64,000 bases of DNA from Sugiyamaella lignohabitans. Taxonomy: Eukaryota > Ascomycota > Dipodascomycetes > Dipodascales > Trichomonascaceae. The position numbers and the translations under genes are program-made. The notes beneath the pieces are model-generated. The model did no database searches. It was not told the origin of the DNA and saw nothing but the letters and a program-made list of their open reading frames with translations. The stretch is taken from NCBI RefSeq assembly GCF_001640025.1, contig NC_031672.1, positions 2,666,001-2,730,000 on the forward strand, written 5' to 3'. Below are positions 19,329 to 29,404 of this stretch, piece by piece (within the stretch, counting starts at the first letter, position 1; every line of letters begins with the position of its first letter).

Positions 19329-19406
19329 CATTAAGTCTTCTTATACTAACTTCTAAGGTGAGTTTTCAATATTAATACATTAAGTCTTCTTATACTAACT
19401 TCTAAG
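19329..19406 (+). repeat. 29-bp direct repeat, 49-bp period, with splice-like signals
   Basis: Two identical 29-bp copies occupy 19329-19357 and 19378-19406. Each contains TATACTAAC followed by TTCTAAG. The spacer starts GTGAGT. Read together, the segment 19358-19406 has a donor, a perfect TACTAAC branch point and an AG, and is 49 nt long like other introns here. Confidence 0.85.
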
Positions 19407-19464
19407 ACGGGTAAGGCCTCAACCCGGATACAACATATCCTTCGACCTTACAGTTCCAATAACA

Positions 19465-19536
19465 TCCGATATGGTGTAATGGCTAGCACAGGACGCTCTC
19501 ACCGTCCAGATCAGGGTTCGATTCCCTGTATCGGAG
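19465..19536 (+). tRNA. tRNA-Glu (anticodon CTC)
   Basis: A 72-nt cloverleaf can be drawn. The acceptor stem is TCCGATA paired with TATCGGA plus discriminator G. The anticodon stem is GGACG/CGTCC around loop CTCTCAC, with anticodon CTC at 19498-19500. The T arm holds the B box GGTTCGATTCC (19515-19525). The sequence is close to yeast tRNA-Glu, with no intron. CTC reads GAG codons. Confidence 0.96.
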
Positions 19537-19539
19537 TTC

Positions 19540-19545
19540 TTTTTT
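19540..19545 (+). terminator. Pol III terminator T6
   Basis: Six T residues begin four bases after the tRNA-Glu 3' end, as expected for RNA polymerase III termination. Confidence 0.85.
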
Positions 19546-19787
19546 GACCTTTTCTTTTATTGCGGATTCAATCCTTGTTACTTTATTTTTAGGATTTATT
19601 TATATGTAAGCTCAGAATCATATTATGTCTCACTAAAAGGAATAGGGCCCATGGACGTTGTCCGATTGTTCTCATCATCCCTCTCATTGACGATTATAAG
19701 CGGCTTAGAATTGCAGATGTAGATCAATCACCAACATTAACAATATAGTAGACCGGAGCAGAGCATTTAACATCACGCGCCATCTTG

Positions 19788-22640
19788 ATGATATCGGCAT
19801 TTTCGGCTCTGCCGATAGTGTCCTTGCCGTTAACAGATAGGTCAAGGATAACCAGCATTTTTGCGATAGGTGGAAGGTTATTGATCGGATATTCAACCGG
19901 CGTATTACAGGTTTATAACATATTGGAGCCATTCTCACCATCTTTACAGGCTTCTTTAAGTGCAACTTATAAGAACATATCAACCCAAGCTATTGAAAAG
20001 ATTGGGGCCATCCAAGATGCTGGTTTTTTGGTAATCTTAGCCAACTCTATGGTCAGTGTGTATGATTTTGAAACTTATTCGCTGGATGAGCATCTTTCAA
20101 AAACCAAAGGAGCAACAACCTTTGCTACAATTCAAGGACTAAAGGAGTTGGATTCCGACCAACCAGGGGTACCAATAACACTTTCCCGTTTGGTAGTAGC
20201 ATGTAAAAGAAAATTGGTTTGTTATGAGTGGAGGGATACAGAATTTATCGAATATAAAGAGATACAACTTCAAGAGACTATCAAGAGTCTGTGCTTTGCT
20301 GATATCGATAATATTATATGTGGGTTATCGTCTGAATTTAGTGTGGTTAACTTAGTAGCAAATAGCATTGCCACTGTGGTTCCAGATGGCGGTGACAATG
20401 CACCGTCTGCGGTGTCGGTTGGGATGAGTTATATTGGAATTGGATCACGAATGGCTCCCCCACTGTGCGTGGCCCTCGACAATAGGTTAGCCAGCACATT
20501 TGGTTCAGACAATAAGTTTGGTATGAAAGAGATTCAAGAGAGGAAGGGTTCTTCGGCATATCTACCCGATTATGTAGGTTCACCACTGATTACTCGGAAA
20601 AGTCTATTAGTTCGCGACACACGGTCGACCTGTATCGATAGCGCAGGTAAGGTGGTCTCAGATTATCCTAACATTCAATGGCCATCGGCTCCAAGAGTAC
20701 TTGCATTCAGCTATCCCTACTTGCTGGATGTATTGCAAAATGCGGTGGAAGTGAGGAATCCAGCCACCACTACAGTCCTCCAGTCCATACCCATCGAGAA
20801 TATAGACTTGATGACGGAGGGAAAGTTGTTATACATGGCGTCAGCTAGACGGGTATATAGACTTCTGGCTGGTGACTACAATCTTCAGATTCAGAAGCTG
20901 ACTGATAATGGAGATTTGGTTGAGGCGATTTCTTTACTTAGTCAGATAGAAACTGTTCTTGTTAAAGATAAAGAAAACAAACTTCGCCACCTTCAAATCC
21001 TTCGTGCTCAAGAGCTATTCAAGGATAACAAATTTGAAGAGGCTTTGCTCATGTTCTCTGATATTTCTGCGCCCCCCAATATTGTTATTAATTTATACCC
21101 CGACAATTTTGTTGCAGAAGATGAGAATTCGACAATCAAGAGTACGACAACTGATTCTACTAAACAGCACAATATATCATCAGCAAGTAATACTTCAGAT
21201 GGAGAACCTTCTAATCTATCGACTCAATTTAAGTGGACCCAAAGAAACCTTACCAAAGCTGTTCGCAGTTTATTGCCGTATTTGGCAGACACAAGAAGAA
21301 AAATATCCAAGCTTGAAACGTCTCAGGAAAGAGTTAAATATCATGGTTTTGAGCTTTCTGAAGAGATCTATGGTGATTTGACTGTTGCTGCTGGACTGGT
21401 TGACACAACTTTGTTCAAGTGTTACATGCTTATAAGCCCTTCCTTAGTGGGCCCATTAGTACGGGTCGCCAATCACTGCGATCCCGTTGTGGTAGAACAA
21501 AAGTTGTCTGAAGTCGGAAAATGGAAAGATTTGATTGATTTTTATTTTGGGAAGAAGATGCATAGGGAAGCGCTCAAGCTTCTAGCAAAACTTTCCGGAG
21601 ACGATAATACTGATTCTAATTTATTGTCTGGACCAGAACCAACTGTACAATATCTTCAAAGATTGAACAATGAATATCTTGATGTCATATTTGAATTCGC
21701 TTCTTGGCCCATTTCAGTCGACAAGCAATTTGGACGGGATATATTTTTGGAGGACTCGTCGGAATCTCTTTCTCTTTCACGGCCCAAAGTATTCAAATAT
21801 CTACTAGCATTACCGTCTCATGATCTCTGTATTGAGTATTTGGAATACTTGGTTAGTGAATTGGGTGAGACTCTACCTCTGTTTCATAACAACCTAGCCA
21901 CTCTTTATATTAGACGTATAGAGGGTGGTCGGGAAGATGATATTCCCAAACTGATGACATTTTTGTCAACATCTTCCTATTACAAGGTTGACAGAATACT
22001 GAACGAGATTGATGAGAATAATTCAAAGTTTCATGAAGCTCGTGCAATACTATATGGCAAGCTGGGGCAACACTTAGAGGCCCTTCAATTATATGCACTC
22101 GAAATTAATGACCAGATAAAAGCCAGGAAATATTGCGCGGATGTCTATGAAGCAGACAAAAACCAGGGCCAGAATTGTTCGCATATGTTATTTGAACTGT
22201 ATTTAAAAGATACGAGTCAGAATAGGCAGAACATACTAGATTTGTTATCATCTCAAGGACCGCGAATGTCCCCTATCAAGGTTTTATCCCGGCTCCCTGC
22301 CGACTTCAGCTTGAGTGAATTAGACCATTTCTTGCAATCCCAGTTGAGAACACTGACGAGTGAAGCGACATCTGAAAGAGTTGATGCTTCTTTATCAAGG
22401 GTACACTTGATCCGAACTCAAGAACAATTATTGGAGTTGACCCAAAAAAGTACTACTATCACCAATCATCGAACTTGTAAATTGTGTAAGAAACGTCTGG
22501 GACACAGCGTTATATCGATATTCCCGAACGGCGTAGTTGTTCATTTTGGTTGTCAAAAAGCATATCAGGACATGCTACGACAAGAGAGTGAAAAATCCGC
22601 CCCACTAAGTCTTAGTGCTTATAAAAAGTCTACTAAATAG
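19788..22640 (+). CDS. VAM6: Vam6/Vps39, HOPS complex subunit
   Basis: Vps39 is a HOPS tethering subunit that binds Ypt7/Rab7 at the vacuole and takes part in vacuole-mitochondria contact. The 950-residue protein begins MISAFSALPIVSLPL. The N-terminal half is a citron-homology beta propeller (ITSIFAIGGRLLIGYSTGVLQ, SRLVVACKRKLVCYEW). A clathrin-repeat-like helical solenoid follows (YLEYLVSELGE, ILYGKLGQHLEALQLYALEI, ARKYC). The C-terminal Vps39 zinc-binding segment has CKLCKKRL and VVHFGCQKAY. The frame opens one codon earlier with TTG, so ATG 19788 is used. The promoter overlaps the tRNA-Glu 3' flank and contains an ACGCGC motif about 15 bases before the start. Confidence 0.9.
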   Translation: MISAFSALPIVSLPLTDRSRITSIFAIGGRLLIGYSTGVLQVYNILEPFSPSLQASLSATYKNISTQAIEKIGAIQDAGFLVILANSMVSVYDFETYSLDEHLSKTKGATTFATIQGLKELDSDQPGVPITLSRLVVACKRKLVCYEWRDTEFIEYKEIQLQETIKSLCFADIDNIICGLSSEFSVVNLVANSIATVVPDGGDNAPSAVSVGMSYIGIGSRMAPPLCVALDNRLASTFGSDNKFGMKEIQERKGSSAYLPDYVGSPLITRKSLLVRDTRSTCIDSAGKVVSDYPNIQWPSAPRVLAFSYPYLLDVLQNAVEVRNPATTTVLQSIPIENIDLMTEGKLLYMASARRVYRLLAGDYNLQIQKLTDNGDLVEAISLLSQIETVLVKDKENKLRHLQILRAQELFKDNKFEEALLMFSDISAPPNIVINLYPDNFVAEDENSTIKSTTTDSTKQHNISSASNTSDGEPSNLSTQFKWTQRNLTKAVRSLLPYLADTRRKISKLETSQERVKYHGFELSEEIYGDLTVAAGLVDTTLFKCYMLISPSLVGPLVRVANHCDPVVVEQKLSEVGKWKDLIDFYFGKKMHREALKLLAKLSGDDNTDSNLLSGPEPTVQYLQRLNNEYLDVIFEFASWPISVDKQFGRDIFLEDSSESLSLSRPKVFKYLLALPSHDLCIEYLEYLVSELGETLPLFHNNLATLYIRRIEGGREDDIPKLMTFLSTSSYYKVDRILNEIDENNSKFHEARAILYGKLGQHLEALQLYALEINDQIKARKYCADVYEADKNQGQNCSHMLFELYLKDTSQNRQNILDLLSSQGPRMSPIKVLSRLPADFSLSELDHFLQSQLRTLTSEATSERVDASLSRVHLIRTQEQLLELTQKSTTITNHRTCKLCKKRLGHSVISIFPNGVVVHFGCQKAYQDMLRQESEKSAPLSLSAYKKSTK

Positions 22641-22700
22641 ACACGAGCATATATAATTCCTGTATTTATTTTATTAATTACCTACTTCTATAATGTTAGG

Positions 22701-25466
22701 CTATGCAGTTCTTAGATAGTTTAAGACTCCCGAGCAGTATTTAGTAAGCTTGTCAAGTCTTACAGATTCGGAGTCTTGTTCCGTCTCAAAAGACGACAGA
22801 GATGCAATAAGGTCACTGTCCTTCTGATTGGCCAAAATAATGTCCCCGTGGATTCTAAGTAGCATTGTCATCCATGCCTGAACTAGTTCATAATCTCTCT
22901 TCTGCTGAAGCTGGTAGGTTAACGCATCAATGAAAGATATAAACTCATTCAGTGGAGGGAATGTGTTGAGGGAGCGAATCTCCAGATCAGTGGCAGAGGG
23001 AGAGAGGCCCTTGAGGTGGGTCAAAAACCCTTCTACATCGCCACTCCTTAGAAGACGGGTGAATGTGGACTCAGATGAAATAGTGTTCTTCATTTTTGGT
23101 TGATTGAAAGGTCCCTCACTGGTTTCTTGTCTTTCTGACTCTACACCTGGAACACCCAGAAAAAATGGCGATTTTTCAGGTACCTTTGGAGCCTCTTTAG
23201 GCTTATTTCTGAGTTTTATAAGATCTAAATGTACCAAGGTATTCAGTTTAGTTTTTGGTAATAAGCTCAACGTCTGTAGCTTGTCGCTCAAAGTATTTGG
23301 AGAGTTCCAATCAGATTGATCCATATCCGTCTCATCCTGGGCAAGTTCAAATGCGCCTTCTATAATATTAGATCCACCTTCACCAGTAGAGTTTGGCATG
23401 ACTATGTCATTAACCTCATCTTCAGAAATCGTACGGGTTGAAATTTTCTGAAACTGGGACTTCATGGTCCAGAGTTGAACACCAGCACCTTGAACATGGG
23501 AAGTGGCCAGCCATTCGCCATTGGGGCTTACTTTCAAGCATGTTACTATATTGTTCACCTTAACAGCGTCTATGCAGCCACCCGACGGAATATCCCAAGT
23601 CCTTATTGAGCTATCCAACGAAGCCGAAATAATCCAACGTCCATCAGGAGTGAAGTCGAAAGAAGTAATAGCATTGGTATGACCCCATAGTTCACGGATA
23701 ACACGTCGTGTTTGGATATCAATAACAACAACAGAAAGGTTATCAAGAGCGACGGCCAACAGGTTGGATCTGGAATGAAATCTCATTTGAAGAGCAGATG
23801 ACTCAAGGTTTATTTTGCCAATTCGCGAGGCATTATGGAAATCATGAAACATTACAAAACCTTCTAATGAGCAACTGATAATCACCTTGTTGAAGCTATC
23901 CGATGCTATACCCGTCACAGCCTTTTTGTGACTAGTTGTCACTATTTTGCGTCTCAGAGTACCACTCTGAAGGTTGTAAACAGCAATACTACCCTGGGAT
24001 GAGCCTATCAACCCAAAGTTGCCGCATTGTGAGATTCCTACACTCTTTACTATGCCTCCATCTAGAGTATGGAGATTGTACTTTCCAACTATACCCCTAC
24101 TACCGCTCCAAGTTCTAGCATAATCCAAGTTTTTATGGGCAGTAATGATATTATCCCACCTATTTTGTTTATTTGCCTGGTAGGCCAGATCAGTGATTTC
24201 AGAAAACTTCTCCCGCAGTCCGCTACCAGCGAGGCCAGCATTTCGCTTACCATTGGTAGTGGCAGATGTTCTCTGGGAGAATTCGTGGCTTTGACTGTCT
24301 TTACGTAGAGAAAAGCTCCACAAAGATTTATCTTGAGATGCCGAGAGAATAAAATGGGCTTCTTCATCAGTAAAAGAAATACTTGTGGGTGGTCTCGCAT
24401 GGCCACCTCGAGATCTCAGAACACGTGGTGGCGAGGTTATACTTCGTTCACTTCCTACCGAAGATGTTATTGAAGGATCGAAAACAAGCTCTTGGATAAT
24501 ATTGTCTGCACCATTGGTAATAACAATCGATTGTCCATTAAGATATTGTACCTTAGAGACACCACCAGAAGCCTCACTGTGGGCACCTCTAACTGAATGT
24601 ATACGTCGTTTCCCATTCAAATCATAAAAGAACAAATGACCAGAAGCGGTACCTACAGCAAGATGTGGTGTGCCATCAGTACGGAAAGAAATAGATGAAA
24701 CATGCTCACCTATGTCTAGTGAAAAAACAATTTTGCCTCTGCGAATGTTATACAGATGAATATCACCAGCAGCAGTAGAAATACCAACGATATCTAAAAC
24801 TGGAGAAGGTTCAACAGCGGTAATAGACGAACCAAAATCTTCAGAAGTATAGAGGAGTTTTCCAGATCTGACGTTGAACACCAAGACTGAAGACTTTGCT
24901 GCAATAACTACTTTGTTGAGATAAGTAGGAGGGTGTGAGAGGTGCTTAATTTGGCCAAGAACTTTAGGAACCCTGAAAGAGGTGTAGAACTCGACATTTG
25001 CAGGTGACTTTACATCACTTTTGTAAACATACAGGGTCTCACTAGTCGAAACACACAAGTACCCACCAAATAGAAGAATGCTATTAATTTCGCTAGCATC
25101 GTGGTCATCTGGTAGGACGATAGTAGATTGGAGATTACCTCTTTTGTAGATACCAACACTTCGTTCCCAAGATGCATAAACATAGTGGAAATGCGAGTGG
25201 ATACAAGTTATCTTACTTGGTGTTCTTGGTTGAGACACGAACAGGAGGTGGAGGTTCGAAGCATCATAAATTTGAAAGGAATTATCGACTACAGTTGTTA
25301 CTAGGAATGATTGTCCAAGAGATGTTATCGCAAGCGGTGTTCCATCTGTGACAAGACCGATAGTACGGAACGGAGAAAAGACCCTTGATGAAATGGCCTT
25401 GACAGGAGTCGAGGAAGAAATCTTTCTTCTCTTAGCGTCGGTAGATTCAACCGCTACAGAAGGCAT
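22701..25466 (-). CDS. UTP21: Utp21 (WDR36), small-subunit processome
   Basis: Utp21 is a UTP-B component of the SSU processome, needed for 18S rRNA maturation in the nucleolus. The protein has two WD40 propellers; the second is shown by VVIDIQTRRVIRELWGHTNAI and SFDFTPDGRWIISASLDSSI. The C-terminal Utp21 domain (from about residue 700) has FTRLLRSGDVEGFLTHLKGL and EFISFIDALTYQL. The N terminus VFSPFRTIGLVTDGTPLAI and DNSFQIYDASNLHLLFVS match the family closely. The frame is open to another ATG at 25583, but the extra 39 residues read like leader sequence. ATG 25466 (MPSVAVES...KRRK) gives the expected short basic start; the longer form cannot be excluded. It converges on VAM6 with 60 bases between stops. 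Confidence 0.92.
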   Translation of the reverse strand: MPSVAVESTDAKRRKISSSTPVKAISSRVFSPFRTIGLVTDGTPLAITSLGQSFLVTTVVDNSFQIYDASNLHLLFVSQPRTPSKITCIHSHFHYVYASWERSVGIYKRGNLQSTIVLPDDHDASEINSILLFGGYLCVSTSETLYVYKSDVKSPANVEFYTSFRVPKVLGQIKHLSHPPTYLNKVVIAAKSSVLVFNVRSGKLLYTSEDFGSSITAVEPSPVLDIVGISTAAGDIHLYNIRRGKIVFSLDIGEHVSSISFRTDGTPHLAVGTASGHLFFYDLNGKRRIHSVRGAHSEASGGVSKVQYLNGQSIVITNGADNIIQELVFDPSITSSVGSERSITSPPRVLRSRGGHARPPTSISFTDEEAHFILSASQDKSLWSFSLRKDSQSHEFSQRTSATTNGKRNAGLAGSGLREKFSEITDLAYQANKQNRWDNIITAHKNLDYARTWSGSRGIVGKYNLHTLDGGIVKSVGISQCGNFGLIGSSQGSIAVYNLQSGTLRRKIVTTSHKKAVTGIASDSFNKVIISCSLEGFVMFHDFHNASRIGKINLESSALQMRFHSRSNLLAVALDNLSVVVIDIQTRRVIRELWGHTNAITSFDFTPDGRWIISASLDSSIRTWDIPSGGCIDAVKVNNIVTCLKVSPNGEWLATSHVQGAGVQLWTMKSQFQKISTRTISEDEVNDIVMPNSTGEGGSNIIEGAFELAQDETDMDQSDWNSPNTLSDKLQTLSLLPKTKLNTLVHLDLIKLRNKPKEAPKVPEKSPFFLGVPGVESERQETSEGPFNQPKMKNTISSESTFTRLLRSGDVEGFLTHLKGLSPSATDLEIRSLNTFPPLNEFISFIDALTYQLQQKRDYELVQAWMTMLLRIHGDIILANQKDSDLIASLSSFETEQDSESVRLDKLTKYCSGVLNYLRTA

Positions 25467-26098
25467 CCTATCAGGCACAATTTCAGTTCCTTCGTCACTA
25501 GTTTTGATAGCTTCTTTGATCCAGTGAAAAAAAATAAAAGATCTATTCGTGCATATATGCAATAAATTTTCCAGCCGTTCCATCAACTCCAGAACACGGC
25601 TCCCGATTTATAGAATATTTCCTTACAAATTCTCTAAGTGGGATTGGAACACGTGCGTAGAGATTTGATAGCCTGATTGGCAGCATCATAGATATCAGCT
25701 GCTAATAAAAATCGTGTGTGAATGATCTATTTAACTGTGAAACCACCCGATCCGTTTCGGCTCAAATTAAGAAGGCACTTCCATATCATTTGTGTGGAAG
25801 CTTCCAATAAGAATAGTAAGTTCAGAACCAAGCGATAGAACGCTTATGCATACCGAGGAATAGCGTTCTATGTTCTATGCAGGATTTCTTGGAGCATCTG
25901 CCGATCATATTCTGTTTAATCAAGAACTTAATTTTACCTTGATAATTCATACTAGAAAGTTGACAAACACTCTTGAAACTCGAACATATCCAGTCGAAGT
26001 ATAGGTGAGTTGAAAAAAATGTCTTTACAAAGTTAATAATTAATAGTAGAGAAAAGTGTTTTCCAGAATCTAACGAATCATATTAGTTCTAGCTGATA
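25467..26098. other. Divergent spacer UTP21 / VIP1
   Basis: About 630 bases between divergent starts. It contains CACGTG at 25650-25655. Just before VIP1 there is a possible 5'UTR intron (GTGAGT at 26005, CTAAC at 26070, AG ending at 26086), which would remove the short upstream frame opened by ATG 26019. Confidence 0.5.
25650..25655 (+). promoter_or_regulatory. E-box CACGTG between UTP21 and VIP1
   Basis: CACGTG is bound by Cbf1 and Pho4-type bHLH factors in yeasts. VIP1 makes inositol pyrophosphates that act in phosphate signalling, so a phosphate link is conceivable. Only the hexamer is seen. Confidence 0.4.
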
Positions 26099-29000
26099 AT
26101 GGATTTGAATGATCCTCGTAAGCAGCACCAGCCCACTGGTTTAGGCATCGATAACAGTTCGGTTCCTACTCCTGTAGCTATTAATGATGATCCAGCTATC
26201 AGTGTTGACAATAGTACGAAAGGTATTGCTATTCCAACTCAGCCACCCCTTCGACACAACGATTCATTTTTGAATGCGACAACGTACTCACCTGACAACA
26301 ATCCCGACTCAATCGAATTAGATCTTGAGCGAGTTACTAGAATTGGTAGCAGAGATACAAATAATTCAGATAGCACTTCGGGTACCAATAGTGCTACTAG
26401 AACTCCTACTCCTCTGACCTCCGCTTTAGGCTTGGCTATGAGAAGAACCGTTAGTCACAGTCGCACCTTTTCTGGTTCTTCGGCCCGTATTCCAGATCTG
26501 TCCAATGCGACTCCACCAATTGGAAAAATTGGTGTTTGTGCCATGGAGAGTAAGGCCCGTTCAAAGCCTTGCCGTCAGATCTTAAACAAACTTATTGAAA
26601 ATGGTGAATTTGAAACCGTCATCTTTGGCGATAAGGTAATTCTTGACGAATCTATTGAGAATTGGCCAACTTGTGATTTCTTAATCTGCTTTTTTTCCAC
26701 TGGATTCCCTTTGCAAAAGGCGATCGAATATGTAGAACTCCGAAAGCCGTTTCTTGTCAATGATCTCGAGCTGCAAAAAGTTCTTTGGGATAGAAGACTA
26801 GTATTGAAGCTACTGGATGCCAACAATGTCCCCACTCCTCAGAGACTTGTTATATCCCGAGATGGCGGTCCAAAGGTTGATGAGAAGGTGCGAGCCAAAC
26901 TGGCCAGTCATGGTGTTAATCTAGAGTACGAACCTGAATTGCAGTTTGAAATGATTGATGACGGTGACACATTGCGTCTCAGCGACGGCAGCACCCTACA
27001 AAAGCCGTTCGTTGAAAAGCCAGTCGATGGTGAAGACCATAATGTATATGTTTATTATCCGAAGAAATCCGGCGGTGGTGGTAGAAGGTTGTTTCGGAAG
27101 GTTGGTAACAAGTCGTCCGAATATGACCCCGAATTATCTAGCCCTCGTACTAAAGGGTCTTTTATCTATGAACGGTTTATGGATACTGATAATTTTGAAG
27201 ATGTTAAGGCATATACAGTCGGTCCGGATTTCTGTCACGCTGAAACTCGAAAATCCCCTGTCGTAGATGGAATTGTCAGACGTAATACTTACGGAAAGGA
27301 GCTGAGATTTGTTACTAAGCTGTCAGATGAAGAAGTTCAAATGGCCAAAAATATCAGCAGAAGTTTTGAGCAGTCGATCTGTGGTTTCGATTTGCTTCGT
27401 GTTCATGGAAAGAGCTATGTCATTGATGTAAATGGGTTTTCCTTTGTTAAGGACAACAAAGACTACTATGACAATTGTGCCAGAATTCTGCGTGAGTTAT
27501 TCATCGCAACCAAGAAGGATCGCGAGAGACTTAATGGAGATTCTGCCATTACTGTTGAGGAGAAACAACAGAAATGGGTTCTCAAGGGTTCAGTGGCGAT
27601 TATTAGGCACGCCGATAGAACTCCTAAACAGAAATTTAAGTTTTCTTTCAAATCACAATATTTTGTGAGCCTTCTCCAGGGTCACAAAACTGAGGTTATT
27701 ATTAGAGACAAGGATCATCTCAGACATGTTCTATCTGTTACTGACAAAGTGATCGAGGTAGGTGCAGAAGATCCTGTGAAGCTTAACCAACTTAAGCGGG
27801 CCTTAGAGAAAAAGCTTGATTTACCTGGAACTAAGGTCCAACTTAAACCGGTTCTTAGCTCCAAAGAAGAAGTTGAGAAAGTTCAATTAATCATTAAGTG
27901 GGGTGGTGAACCCACCCATTCAGCAAGATATCAGGCGTTGGATTTGGGTGAGCAAATGCGTAAAGATATGATGCTACTGAATAAGAACTGTCTTGATGAC
28001 GTATATTTTTTCACGAGCTCTGAAAGAAGAGTAATTGCGTCTGCCAAATTATTTGCAAACTCATTCCTAGAACTAGAAGAACTACCAGATGGATTTTTGA
28101 ACATTCGGAAGGATTTGTTAGATGACTCAAACGCTGCCAAAGACTTGATGGATCAAGTCAAGAAGAAGTTGAAGCCGTTGTTACGTAAGGGCATTGAGCC
28201 TCCTCCTCAATTTACATGGCCTGCTAAGATTCCTGAACCATTTGTTGTTCTGACTAGGGTAGTAGAGTTGATGAAGTATCACAAGAAGATTCTTGATTAC
28301 AACTACAGTAACAAGGATGTGAATTCTTTCCAACAGAGATGGTGCTGTAATGAAGAGCCATTTCTTTTCAAAGAAAGATGGGATAAATTGTTCAGCGAGT
28401 TTGTTTCTGTCGATAAAGTAGATCCGTCAAAAATTTCAGAGTTGTATGATACAATGAAATACGACGGACTTCATAATCGTCAATTTCTGGAAAAGATATT
28501 TGAACCAGATACAAATATCGAAGAGCTTGAACCTCCTACCCATGAAATTCCAAGTTTGAAAGTCAATTTGGGTCCATTTTCATCTGGTGTAAGCTCGCCT
28601 GCAACTACCCCAGGGGGTACCATGTCACCCGCTCTTGGCATGAATACTAAGAATGGACCATTTGATAGAACGGAGTTTGCACATCTCCGTGAACTGTACA
28701 GGTTGGCAAAGATCCTATTTGATTTTATTTGCCCGCAAGAATATGGCATTGAGGACCATGAGAAATTGGATATTGGCTTACTCACCAGTATGCCTCTTGT
28801 GAAGCAAATTCTCAATGATATTGAGTCCATTAAGAAGTCAGATACTGGGGCTTGTATGATTTACTTCACCAAGGAATCACACATTTACACTCTGTTGAAC
28901 GTCATATATGAGTCTCAGATTCCCACTAAGTTGAGCCGTAATGCTTTGCCGGAGCTTGATTACTTGACTCAAATTTGTTTCGAGCTTTACGAGTCCGAGG

Positions 29001-29260
29001 ATCCTACAACTTGTGAGAAGAAGTATTCAATTCGTATCGCGCTTTCGCCAGGATGCAATAGTCAGTCGCCTTTAGATGTGCAACTGGACTCTAAACACTG
29101 CATTTCCTGCATTCCAAGAATCTCTTTCACTCGCTATCTTGATGCTGATATTGCAATTGCCAAGCTTCGCAGCAAGTTTAATCGAGTTTCCATGCCTAAG
29201 AAGTTCATTCCAGTGAATATCAGCAATGAGGAGGAACAAGACGTTAAAAGCGATGCGTAG
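26099..29260 (+). CDS. VIP1: Vip1/Asp1 inositol hexakisphosphate kinase (PPIP5K)
   Basis: PPIP5K enzymes phosphorylate IP6/5-IP7 to make inositol pyrophosphates and also carry a phosphatase-like domain. The 1053-residue protein has a disordered N terminus (about 1-138). The ATP-grasp kinase domain follows, starting KIGVCAMESKARSKPCRQI, with VFGDK-like VIFGDKVILDE, FLICFFSTGFPLQKAIEYV, PFVEKPVDGEDHNVYVYYP and VIDVNGFSFVKDNKDYYD. The histidine acid phosphatase-like domain begins IIRHADRTPKQKFK (Arg503-His504) and includes FFTSSERRVIASA and IYTLLNVIYES. Both halves are complete. The length matches the yeast family. It converges on PRS5 with 144 bases between stops. Confidence 0.95.
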   Translation: MDLNDPRKQHQPTGLGIDNSSVPTPVAINDDPAISVDNSTKGIAIPTQPPLRHNDSFLNATTYSPDNNPDSIELDLERVTRIGSRDTNNSDSTSGTNSATRTPTPLTSALGLAMRRTVSHSRTFSGSSARIPDLSNATPPIGKIGVCAMESKARSKPCRQILNKLIENGEFETVIFGDKVILDESIENWPTCDFLICFFSTGFPLQKAIEYVELRKPFLVNDLELQKVLWDRRLVLKLLDANNVPTPQRLVISRDGGPKVDEKVRAKLASHGVNLEYEPELQFEMIDDGDTLRLSDGSTLQKPFVEKPVDGEDHNVYVYYPKKSGGGGRRLFRKVGNKSSEYDPELSSPRTKGSFIYERFMDTDNFEDVKAYTVGPDFCHAETRKSPVVDGIVRRNTYGKELRFVTKLSDEEVQMAKNISRSFEQSICGFDLLRVHGKSYVIDVNGFSFVKDNKDYYDNCARILRELFIATKKDRERLNGDSAITVEEKQQKWVLKGSVAIIRHADRTPKQKFKFSFKSQYFVSLLQGHKTEVIIRDKDHLRHVLSVTDKVIEVGAEDPVKLNQLKRALEKKLDLPGTKVQLKPVLSSKEEVEKVQLIIKWGGEPTHSARYQALDLGEQMRKDMMLLNKNCLDDVYFFTSSERRVIASAKLFANSFLELEELPDGFLNIRKDLLDDSNAAKDLMDQVKKKLKPLLRKGIEPPPQFTWPAKIPEPFVVLTRVVELMKYHKKILDYNYSNKDVNSFQQRWCCNEEPFLFKERWDKLFSEFVSVDKVDPSKISELYDTMKYDGLHNRQFLEKIFEPDTNIEELEPPTHEIPSLKVNLGPFSSGVSSPATTPGGTMSPALGMNTKNGPFDRTEFAHLRELYRLAKILFDFICPQEYGIEDHEKLDIGLLTSMPLVKQILNDIESIKKSDTGACMIYFTKESHIYTLLNVIYESQIPTKLSRNALPELDYLTQICFELYESEDPTTCEKKYSIRIALSPGCNSQSPLDVQLDSKHCISCIPRISFTRYLDADIAIAKLRSKFNRVSMPKKFIPVNISNEEEQDVKSDA

Positions 29261-29404
29261 CCAATAGGCTGATTGTTTATACTTTATATTTAGAAATATT
29301 ATGTTGTTTATTGTTTGTTTGAGAACACAATCAGGAAAAAAAAGAACACATTTATGCAAAAAAATAATTTAATTGTACTATATCAGGAAGGACCAACAAT
29401 CCGG

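Larger units (their letters stand above)
18986..19435 (+). mobile_element. Probable solo LTR of a Ty-like retrotransposon
   Basis: A 450-bp segment begins TGTTG and ends CAACA, the inverted TG...CA ends typical of LTRs. Inside are a nested hairpin near the 5' end (arms CAACGGT 19004-19010 and ACCGTTG 19042-19048), an AT trinucleotide tract, a TATA box (TATATAAATA, 19277-19286) and a 49-bp-period duplication near the 3' end. It stops 29 bp before tRNA-Glu, a position expected of elements that target Pol III genes. No internal gag/pol or second LTR is in the window. The flanking 5-mers (TTATG and TATCC) do not match, so a target-site duplication is not seen. Confidence 0.55.
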
